Positions 55,307 through 64,000 of a stretch of 64,000 bases of DNA are shown here, one piece after another. Each line of letters begins with the position of its first letter. Within the stretch, counting starts at the first letter, position 1. Source of the DNA: Thamnidium elegans (taxonomy: Eukaryota; Mucoromycota; Mucoromycetes; Mucorales; Mucoraceae); contig JAIXMG010000005.1 in NCBI GenBank assembly GCA_025201345.1, forward strand, positions 1,116,001 to 1,180,000, read 5' to 3'. The notes under the pieces are model-generated. The model was not told the origin of the DNA. It searched no databases and saw only the letters and a program-made list of their open reading frames with translations. Position numbers and translations under genes: made by a program.

Positions 55307-55716
55307 TTTATACAAACAAGGGTTAGAAAAACATAATATAATTACAAAAGGGTTGGTTTATTTAAGATAAGGTATCAATTGGATCTCAGTTAAAACGAAG
55401 TCATTTTTTTTTTTTTTTTTTTGAAAGTTAAATCATGTAGATCACGTATCTGTCTCTTGTGTCAATTGAACTTATAAACACAGAGTCTATATGAGATCCT
55501 ATTTTTTAATCTTGGTTCCAAACAATCGTTTTACCTCTCGGCAGGCAAGACAATTACAACTATGAGTAATCATCCTTGGCCGGGATACCTTGTGTGTGTG
55601 TGTGGGGGGGGGGGGTATAGACATATATAATTACATGATTATGATGGGGCCATTTGTATTGGTTTATTTTTATTACATTTGCTTATTTTTCTTTTTTAAA
55701 AAAAAAGATGCCCTGT
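55307..55716. other. Intergenic region
   Basis: The 410 bases between the TPS2 start and the end of the eEF1B-gamma gene. A 20-base T run lies at 55404-55422 and a GTGTGTGTGTG followed by ten G at 55591-55615. I looked for stress-response elements (AGGGG/CCCCT) upstream of TPS2 and saw no convincing one beyond the G run. Confidence 0.45.
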
Positions 55717-57113
55717 TTACTTGAAGACCTTACCGTCAACACAATCCTCAAAGTCCCAAGCAAGATACTTGTAGAACTCTTCCTTCTTCTCTTCATATTG
55801 AGAAGGCTCAATCTTGGTGAAGTTGTAAGAAGCGAAATCAGCAGCATCATAGATCTCGAAAGGAACTTCTTGACCACGAACAACAAAGTAACCAGAGATG
55901 GTGTTGTTGTTGTTTTCACCACGGACAATCAGGGAACCGAAAGCATACTTGTGAGCACGTTCAATACGAGCATAGAAACCACCAATTAAGTTATTGGACA
56001 TGAAGGTTAAAGTGAGTTCATCGTTATACTTGTAATCAACCTTCCAGATAGAGTAACCCTCGGGATCAAAGTGTTCCCAGAACCACTTGATGGCATCTTT
56101 AGTCTCGTTGTTAGAGTATTCACGCTTCCAAGCATCCAAAACGAAAGGAGAAGGAGGTAATAAATCCAACTTGTTCTTGGCCTTGGGAGCAGGCTTGGGC
56201 TCTTCCTCTTCATCGGCAGCAGCAGGAGCAGCTTCCTTCTTCTTGGGGGCTTCCTTCTTGGGAGCAGCTTCCTTCTTCTTGGTTTCCTTCTTGGCAGGGA
56301 CGAACTTTAAGGGAGTTTCACAAAGAGTGATCTTACCGAGATACTTTTGGAACAAGGGCTTGGAAGTAACAGTAGTGAAGTAACGAGTGACGTTCTTGAA
56401 CTCAGCACGAGCAGCCTTATCGAGGACTTGGGTGTATGAGCTAATAAGAGCAGTGACAACAGCAATATCAGCATATGTAATTTCATGACCAACAAGGTAG
56501 GTCTTGGTTAATAAAACAGTGTTCAAGGCACCCAAAGCACGCTTAAGGTTGTTGGCAGCAGCATCAACATTAGGCTTCAAGTAAGGCCAGATACCACGGA
56601 GAGGAAGAACCCAGCCGGAAGAGTGAGAGCTGATTTCGGTTTCGGCAAAGAGCATCCATTGAACAACCAAAGCCTTATCAACAGCAGTCTTACCCAAAAG
56701 AGTGGAGTCTTCCTTGAGAGAGGCAGCATAGTAGCCAATAGCAGAGGACTCGTTAAGATCGACCTTATCCGACTCAAAAACGGGAACCTTACCCATGGGG
56801 AACTTCTTTAAGAATTCGGGAGTTCTGTCCTTGGAAAGGTCAAAGGCTTCAACATTGATCTCTAAACCGTTATAAGCGGCCTATTACGGCAAACAAAAAA
56901 AAAAACGATTAGTTAGATTAGCAAAAAAAAAAACCCCTCGTTTTTTTTTGTAAAAGACTTACAGCGATTTGGGCCTTGGCAACACGAGGGTTGTTGGGAT
57001 AAGATTTAATAGTCTAAAAAGTGGTAAAAAAATAATGCCATGAGTTCATATATTATATTTTGTAGATGGATGGATATGGATGGATAAGCTCTACTTACAC
57101 CGATAGGGCTCAT
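55717..57113 (-). CDS. Translation elongation factor eEF1B gamma
   Basis: Structural subunit of the nucleotide exchange complex for eEF1A. Three coding exons: 57099-57113, 56963-57013 and 55717-56880, giving 409 aa, the normal length. The N-terminal part is a glutathione-transferase fold (MGKVPVFESDKVDLNESSAI near residue 50, DIAVVTALISS); a Lys/Ala/Glu-rich hinge (about 215-245: KKEAAPKKEAPKKKEAAPAA) follows; the C-terminal EF1G domain has PSPFVLDAWKREYSNNET, WFWEHFDPEGYSIWKVDYKY, LIGGFYARIERAHKYAFGS and the end AWDFEDCVDGKVFK. The first coding exon has only 15 bases. GC content is high for this window, as expected of a highly expressed gene. Confidence 0.95.
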
Positions 57114-57768
57114 TTTTCTATTAGATGTATTAGAAAAAAAAGGAAAAATTATAAAAAAAATCAAGCTGTACGGTTTCAATCGGTCAATGAAATCATTTGT
57201 ACACTTAACCAACGTACAAAAGGTTATCATGAGACCCTGTATTTTATCATACAACTACTTGATAAACGATTTATTTCTTTCTAGCAATTACTTTTCAGTC
57301 TATATATTATTTAACACATTTTTGATTTATGGAACTGGTAACTTTGATCGAGACGTACTTATTGTAATAAATTAGGTATCTGAAAATGACGCGCAGCAAA
57401 TATTATGCCGCTAAGTTCACGTCAGAAACGTTTTGTTTGAACGTAGAATGTAATATTTATATTGCACCGTTTCCTTTTATGCTACATACCTGTTTTTTTA
57501 TCTACTAAAAAACCTGGTGCAAAAACCTGGTGCGTCTATCTTTCCCATCTTATTTTATTCTACTCTTATTGTGTTGATATGAAACTCGTATTGTTCTTAG
57601 GGTCAAAAATGCGTTGACTACCTTGAGAAACTTTACACGTATAAGAAACATTAAAAAAATACGTTTTTTAAAAAGACGTTTACAATGGGCGTTTTATTAT
57701 AACAGTTAAAATGATTTGAAGCTTAGAATGGCTAGAGAAGGCCGTAAAGGTCACTAATAAGATCTTGA

Positions 57769-57903
57769 TTACAAGCATAAGTAATTCCATTCGATAATTT
57801 TTCTTCTGTCATCATTCTCCAAGGCTACGATTTGTGGGGCCGAAGCATTATCCAATACCAAATAACTTTTTTTTTCATCTGTAACCATGAGAGATTTGTT
57901 CAT
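57769..57903 (-). pseudogene. Short coding relic, possibly transposase-derived
   Basis: A 44-codon frame from ATG 57903 to TAA 57769 reads MNKSLMVTDEKKSYLVLDNA and then SAPQIVALENDDRRKIIEWN. Composition and codon use are protein-like, and the piece ending LVLDNAS recalls the strand carrying the second Asp in some DDE transposases. Stops precede the ATG in frame. Too short to assign; could be chance. Confidence 0.25.
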
Positions 57904-58669
57904 ATTACTTTTTCACTGGCCTCTACATCTTGAAGTCTTGATTCAGTTGAAAACTAATAGCCTGGTGCTCACGCACCGTAAATGGGTTTTATGTATTTTA
58001 TAATAGAGTTAGTATATAAAGTAAGTTCTTTTATTTATTGTCAAAAAGTATTACCTTCATATGTTTCCATGGGAATTGCATTTTTTTTTTATCTTTTTAA
58101 CTTGCGCAACGTAAACAAATCATGCAAAAAAAAGGGAAAGTAGTACAAATTAGACATACTTTCCACCTCCCCCCCCCCCTTTTTTTTTATCTCTAAAGCT
58201 TTATCTGTCTACTTCTATTTCTTGGTATGTCTTTCAGCAGCATCAATACAACTTATATTTGGATATAATAAGTGGTGATACTACTAAAGTAAGTATATAT
58301 AAAAAGGAACAAGTGAAAGTGTTGGCAATTTATAAAAAATAATACGTCATATCTACTCAATTATTTGTGTATAAACAAAAACGACTTGGAGGATAAGCAT
58401 GCTTTTTATTAGATACTTTTTTTTTCTCACACAAGTATTATCTACATCCCAAGTAATACTTTTCGCTTTTTTGTAAAGAAGAATATACGAAAAATATAAT
58501 CTGTATCTATACCGATTTAATCATGCGAATTTTCCCTAGCGATAAATTGACATATCTTTTTATTTTATGAGAAAAAAAAGAGTATTTTGTTTACATGAAC
58601 ATTCATGGAAGTAACTAATTAATTGATCACATGAAAAAAAAAAGAACGTACTGGAACATGTACTTTTCT

Positions 58670-59166
58670 ATATAAAGAGGATTTTTTCAGTCTTTTTTCG
58701 CTCCTTATTCTCAAAAAAAAAAAGAATATTCTACCACTGCTTCAAAATAATCTGGTTGCTCTAAATGGTTGGTCCTCTTCTTTCCTATAAGGCCTTGGTT
58801 TACTCTGCTTATATCCTCTCTTGAGAAATACACGGACTTTATGTATGCTACTTTTCTTTTTCTTTTTTAAAAAAAAACCCCTTTCTCTAATACTTTCCTA
58901 GTTGCTAAATGTAAAAAAAAAATGTTACCTTGTGGCGTACGGTCTCTCTTACTCTATACCTATGGCGTTTTCAAGTAAAAGATGTTGGCTCTGCCGTTTT
59001 GGTGATGATGTCGGAAAGCACTCTGGCGACTAGGATGGTCATCACCGGTCCAGTCCTTTTTTTTTTAAAAAAAAAAGAAAAATATTGGATTATAAGCGTA
59101 CTTGGTCCTCGACTAGCTTGGTTTTCATGGGAAGGGTATTCTCCTCTGTATTTCGCCTACCTTTGA
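58670..59166 (+). other. Possible transcription unit or decayed gene
   Basis: A TATA-like CTATATAAAGAGG at 58669-58681 is followed by C/T-rich sequence and GC-richer DNA. Short open pieces occur, one from ATG 58764 (MVGPLLSYKALVYSAYILS) and one at 58930-59166 (ending LAWFSWEGYSPLYFAYL). They cannot be joined into one clean gene. Either a non-coding transcript, a decayed hydrophobic protein gene, or chance. Confidence 0.2.
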
Positions 59167-59489
59167 AACTGTCTAAAAAAAACTAGTCTGCTATCCAGTA
59201 CCTGCTATTTTTTTCTTATAAAACAAAATAAAACGCTATTCTCTTCTGTAAATATGACCAATAGGGTTCACAATCGAAACAAAAACTCTGGTGTGAAAAC
59301 ATAACAGTTCGATAGCATTACATATACATATATTACCATTAGTGAGGATAGTTGGCCTTCAATCTGCTCTTTACAGTATAATATGAGTTATAATATCGGA
59401 GACGCGGATCAAACTAGTTGTCATAGTACCGAATTGTCGGTGCAGTAATTTGTAAACCTTAAATTACTTCTCTCTCTGTATCTCCTTTT

Positions 59490-60830
59490 TATTAACTGTC
59501 GTCGTATTATTTCTTTTTTTTTTCTCTTTTGGTAACATGATAGTCCAACTCCATCTGGTTAATCTGTCAAAGATATATTATTATTATTTTATGAATACTT
59601 GGTGGTTATAATTAGGTGTGGTATACTGACAAACAGTTGTCCAAAGCATGAAGCGATCAGTATACGAATATTATATTTGATGGGTAGCTTTTTTGGATGT
59701 ATTTTTTTGGTATTAGAAGGTAAGCAAGAATTAAAGAATAAAAGGGAATACCAGGAGCTGATCTCATTAATTCCTATACTTACATAGCTTGTCTCTCTTT
59801 TTTTTATGCTGGTGGTGATGGTCTTTCGAAGCAAGTCTTTTATGCGAGGTTTAGAATATATTGTCAGTTATTAACTCTCGGGGCCACGAAAAACAAAAAC
59901 TGCATTCTACTTGGTGTCTTTCAAAGCTACAAATTGGTTATAATGATTTGCCAAATGATTACCATGTTACTAAAACCTCTTAACTAGGAAGACTGTGATA
60001 CTGTTGTGACTGGAAATAATACTTCCTTCTATCCCCTAATGGTACTTTGATGTGTTAATATTGCTACTATGAGAGACTGTAAAGGACCTTTACGGCTGGA
60101 AATAACACCTCCTTCTATCCTCATAATAGAACTAGTTTTCACGGGTTAATATAATGATCATAAGGTGCAGACTTGTAATGAGCTTGCGATTAAAAAAAAA
60201 CTACAGGTTGATATTACAGTTTTTTTTTATTTTTTTTTTTATTCCTTTGACGACAGAGTTTATCTTCATCTCGTTAACCAGTCAGTGTGTTGTCGTTTTT
60301 TTTTTGAGAAAGGAAAAAATTAAATTTCGTATACTGTTTTAACGACATGACAGACAGCTAATATAATCATAATAACTAATAGTAACATAACTTTTAGATG
60401 TCGTATATTGTATGGCTCGCAAGATTATTGATGATCCTTAACTCTGGTTCGTGAAAAAAAAAAGGGTTCCACTTTGTGTTTTCACAGTACAGGTTTGTTA
60501 TAATGGGCTTATCGGGTGGGTTACTTTATGGTGGCATGTTGACCACGGAGGAAAGCTGAAGCGATCTCCTTCTTCTATCCTCTGAATAGTATGACTGAAG
60601 ACGTATCAATTGGGTTTCCTATGGGTGAGTGCAATTTCATTGCGGCGGGAATTTTCACTTCCAATTAACCTCATAGCAAACTCTACTTAAACTTGCTATG
60701 CCATAGCCAGAGATTACTCTTGTTATCCCTTTCGTTGTATTATTTTGCAAAGATCCATATCGTGATCACGAGATAAATACTTGTAGTTCTTTATCTCTTC
60801 TTTTGGTACTAGAAGGTAAACTAATTGGTT
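59490..60830. repeat. Diverged tandem-like repeats
   Basis: Similar blocks recur in order. TTAACTCTCGGGGCCACGAA (59871) and TTAACTCTGGTTCGTGAA (60438) each lead, after about 60 bases, to GGTTATAATG or TGTTATAATGG and, after about 125-140 bases, to CTTCCTTCTATCC (60017; again at 60105 and 60567). TGAAGCGATC occurs at 59650 and 60557, and TTTGGTAyTAGAAGGTAA at 59707 and 60804. The period is roughly 550 bases. No coding potential. Probably a decayed tandem duplication. Confidence 0.45.
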
Positions 60831-61200
60831 TGTTTTGAAAAAGAAACATGCTTCAGGTGCCAAGAATCCTAGAGAGAAATTGTGCTTCAAGCGCCAAGGA
60901 GTATTTGTTACAGAGAGTAAAATTGCATATACAAGAGATATTAGAATCTGTTTTTATTTTGAAAGAAAAAAAAATGGGAATGCTCACAGCTTCAATATTA
61001 ATAAATTGATTTAATGCGGTACAAGTCATGCGAAATCGCATATATTTACTTATGGAGCGTATTAAAAAAAAAGGTCGATAAATTATTATACATCAAACAG
61101 AAATATACATATATCATTACAATTTTCTTTTTTTTTTTTAAAAAAAAAAACTTTAGGCGCCTGTAAAATTTTCTTTTCTTTTTCATTCTAGAAGCAAAAA

Positions 61201-62840
61201 ATGTTGCTAATGAGAAAAGAAGAAAGTAAACTAGTTTCTCAAAACGGTATTGTTAGCTCTTCAGGTAAGTACGTATATTAATAACTACACAATGATAGTT
61301 AATCTATCCGTTTTAGGTATAAAAGAGAACCCGGCCGCATGTATATTTGTAGCAAGGTACGATACAAAGGGAAAATTATGTCTTGTTATTAACACATGTG
61401 TATAGCTTAAATAAGAATATACAAGATGCAGAATTAACCTCCAGTGTCTCTCGTCACTTTGAAAGATGGGGAGCTTTGCTTGGCGTAAAAGTATTAAAAG
61501 ATTCGCAAAAGAGACCTTATGCATTTGTTCAATTTGAGGTGATAAATAAATAAATAAAAAAAGTACACAAGAAATATAAATTAATCTCTTAATACATCGT
61601 TCTATAGTCTGAACAAGACTGTAGAACAGCTTTAAAAGAAGCTCCAGGTACTGTTATTAATGGTAGAACTATTCGATGTGAACCTGCAAGAGTAAATCGA
61701 TCCGTTTGTTTAATTTCTTTCTCTCAACCGTTTAACAAAGAGGTATATATAAATAAATATTATATATGCATCTTTCTTATATATCATAAATAGTTTTTGC
61801 AAACACAACTTGCAAAGTTTGGCGAACTAGAAGATGTCACAGTAGTACAACCACAAGGTAGATTTCATTTTGCCTTTATAAAATACAAGTACAGAAACGA
61901 TGCTATCACTGCATACTTGGTATGTGCATACATAGACCAAAATTTCTTTTTCTTATTAAAATAATATAATAGACCTTGAAAGGCAATATTGGCGATATAA
62001 AAGATCAACGTCATCCTTGGTTTGTTGAATGGGCTTCTAATATTGATATCAACAATATGTATCCATTAGGACACATGATGTACCGTTATTTAGACAAACG
62101 TAGTCTCTTTGTAGGAAACTTGCATGTCTCTACTTGTGAAGCGGAATTGAGGGATGCATTTGAAAAATATGGAACAGTCGAAAATGTTTACGTGATTCAC
62201 AAAACCTATTCTCAAAGAGCCAAAAGGGTCTTTGCTTTTATAAGATATAACAATGAAAGTGCAGCTACTACAGCTATTGAACATGAGGTATAACCTTAAG
62301 TAAAAAAAAAAGAAAAAAGAAAAAGTTCTGGTCTTAAATTGTACATATAATAGAACGGCAAGTTATGGAAAGATAGGATTATTCGAGTATGTTATCGCGA
62401 ACACTATTATTCAAGTCCTTATGCATATTCTTCTAATGGCACTACCAACAATCTACCTTATTTCTATAAACAAACATTTGTGACGGAAGTTAAAAAGAGA
62501 TTACCACAACAAATAAGCATGGGACCTTATATGTTCATGCCATACAGTGCATATGATCTTTATTACATGGTATATATATGAAACCAAAAAAAAAAAAAAA
62601 AGTAGCAGGATGGAAAATAATGATCAATTATGTTTAGGGTATGTCAGTAGAACAGCAGTCATCAATCCCTGCTAGAACTGGAACATTTTATAATACAAAT
62701 GGTACACACTAAAAAAAAAATATTTAAGTATATCGTCATTCCATACTAAACCGTATATAGTAAATAATACAGGCTATCATTATAAGCGACCTTATTGTAC
62801 TGACTCTTCCATCACCTATTACCCTTATTATTCTGAATAA
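61201..62840 (+). CDS. RNA-binding protein with three RRM domains
   Basis: Nine exons, 61201-61264, 61317-61356, 61406-61538, 61608-61742, 61794-61919, 61973-62287, 62354-62569, 62638-62701 and 62773-62840, give 386 aa. RRM1 is at about residues 28-100 (RNP2 ACIFVASLN, RNP1-like RPYAFVQFE). RRM2 is weaker (VCLISFSQPF ... GRFHFAFIKYKYR, about 110-175). RRM3 is the best (RSLFVGNLHV, then RVFAFIRYNN, about 215-295). A Tyr/Pro-rich C-terminus (YMFMPYSAYDLYYM ... YYPYYSE) follows. The layout resembles fission-yeast Crp79/Meu5-type meiotic mRNA regulators, but this is only an analogy. Introns are short; the final exons are small. Confidence 0.82.
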
Positions 62841-64000
62841 AAAAAAAACCTCGTTTGCTTTGGGGGTAAAGAGTGTATCCTATTTACCGGTTCTTTTTTT
62901 TTTTTTTTTTGGTTTATTTATTTATTCAAATTAAAGTCTATTGTCAAATTGATCCCCCTTTCTATCATGGGGTTAATTCAGTCCTTTCGACAGTGAATTT
63001 CGATATATATTTTTTCTTTCTCCTACTACACTACTGGTCATATAAATCCAAGTAACACGAATTATTATATGTACTTCTTTTATATATTATAATCTTTTCT
63101 CTTCCTCTTTCTTTAAACACGTTCTTATTATACTATTATAGTTTCGATCGCGGGCAGAAGTTTTTCAAAAAAAAAAGAAAGAAATGGAAGGTAGTCGGTA
63201 TTGGTCGCGGTACCAATATTCTCCTTTTTTCATCAACCTTTTGAATTACAACACTATACCTACAGAAGCACGTCCAGGGACAGACATGGCATCTTGAAAG
63301 CCGTAATTAAAATTCTACAGTCATAAACTGATCTACAACAGCAACTACACCCCCTCCATTACTTTAGAAGAAAAAAAAAGTAACAAGTTTGGTGCTGGAA
63401 CAGGTTCCGACAGTGGTCCTGGAACCAAAATTTCTTCTTTCTTCACCTATCATATAAGGAGAAACAAATCTTTCAGTTTATACAGGAATAGATTCACCCG
63501 AGGTTTTATTATTCATTCTCTCTCTGTCTTTTTTATATTTATGTTCATTTTGAATTTTAACATTGGCATGAATGCAATACGTCATATTTTTAAGGTTGAA
63601 AGTGCAAGATATATTTCTATTATTATTATGAACAAAAAGTCGTTTATAAAAGTCAAAATTGCTACATAAATAAATTACGGACCCGCAAGTGGATACCGTG
63701 AGTACCGTATTGGAACCAATAAAGGTAATCAAGACATTTTTTTTTGCCTTTTTCGATATTTTTTAACTTTTTGAAGTGAGTTACACTGCAAAAAAGAAAT
63801 TGGTTAAATAACCAAATAGGAAATAGTTTCGCTTTAAAATTTTTTTTTGATCATTGGGCTCCCCCACTTTTTTGCCCCACCCTTTTTTTTTTTTTTTTTT
63901 TTTTAGCTATAAAAATAATGAAAAAAATGACCCTTTTTTTTCTTCTTTTTCTCCTACAATATTCCGACTTTTTCTTCTTCTTCTTCTTCTTAAATAATGA
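62841..64000. other. Intergenic region at the window end
   Basis: No confident gene. Two similar modules lie at about 63206-63240 (GGTACCAATATTCTCC) and 63418-63450 (GGAACCAAAATTTCTTC), each followed by CTTTyTTCA. A minus-strand frame at 63478-63732 (84 codons, no ATG) is weakly protein-like, with DRERMNNKTSGESIPV at its end. The final 150 bases are T- and C/T-rich with a (CTT)n run, like a leader of a gene starting beyond the window. Confidence 0.4.

Larger units (their letters stand above)
57114..61200. other. Large gene-poor region with relics and diverged repeats
   Basis: Four kilobases without a confident gene. It holds a short minus-strand relic at 57769-57903, a TATA-led GC-richer stretch at 58670-59166 and a set of diverged repeats at about 59490-60830, each listed separately. 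The last 70 bases before 61201 include A and T runs and a C/T-rich leader for the RNA-binding protein gene. Confidence 0.5.

Noticed and set aside
1..64000. CRISPR array, bacterial operons, rRNA genes or integrated phage
   Set aside because: No regularly spaced repeats, no prokaryotic gene signals and no rRNA motifs; spliceosomal introns and gene content are eukaryotic throughout.

Overview
The window reads as nuclear DNA from an early-diverging fungus, most likely Mucoromycota (Mucorales or a relative). It is strongly AT-rich and dotted with long poly(A)/poly(T) runs. Genes are short, protein-coding and rich in small (about 50-80 nt) GT-AG introns. Content that fits this group includes an MT-A70 adenine methyltransferase-family protein, a fucosyltransferase-like glycosyltransferase and several low-complexity nuclear proteins. 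The species cannot be fixed from the sequence alone.

I rebuilt 23 protein-coding genes by hand, joining exons at splice sites and checking that reading frames close, plus two tRNA genes. Left part (1-13 kb): an unknown 210-aa protein, THI20 (thiamine salvage), a calmodulin, a secreted DUF3455 protein and MLH1 (mismatch repair). 13-31 kb: an MT-A70 methyltransferase-like gene head-to-head with MLH1, a Golgi-type FkbM methyltransferase, COG2, a repeat-rich gene-poor stretch with tRNA-Glu and tRNA-Thr, two unknown probably nuclear proteins and an SLC35F6-type transporter. 31-45 kb: ribosomal protein eL33, an F-box/LRR-like protein, SEC13, an aftiphilin-like trafficking protein, a GT37-like fucosyltransferase and a KIN1/KIN2 kinase. 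47-63 kb: a class V aminotransferase, ERV25 (p24), ALG13, MID1, TPS2, eEF1B-gamma and a three-RRM RNA-binding protein.

An unusually large share of the genes serves the secretory pathway (COG2, SEC13, ERV25, ALG13, aftiphilin-like, FkbM, fucosyltransferase, MID1), though they do not form an operon-like unit. Gene-poor stretches (3-5, 21-26, 40-43, 45-48 and 57-61 kb) hold a dispersed repeat with inverted arms, two short perfect-to-near-perfect hairpin elements, and several GC-richer coding relics.

The most interesting arrangement is MLH1 and the MT-A70-like gene, which share a 144-bp divergent promoter with an ACGCGT (MluI cell-cycle box) and an E2F-like TTTGCGCGC site. This suggests S-phase co-expression of mismatch repair and a possible DNA adenine methylation subunit. 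The methyltransferase has DPPL where active enzymes have DPPW, and the MLH1 C-terminus lacks the usual FERC ending.
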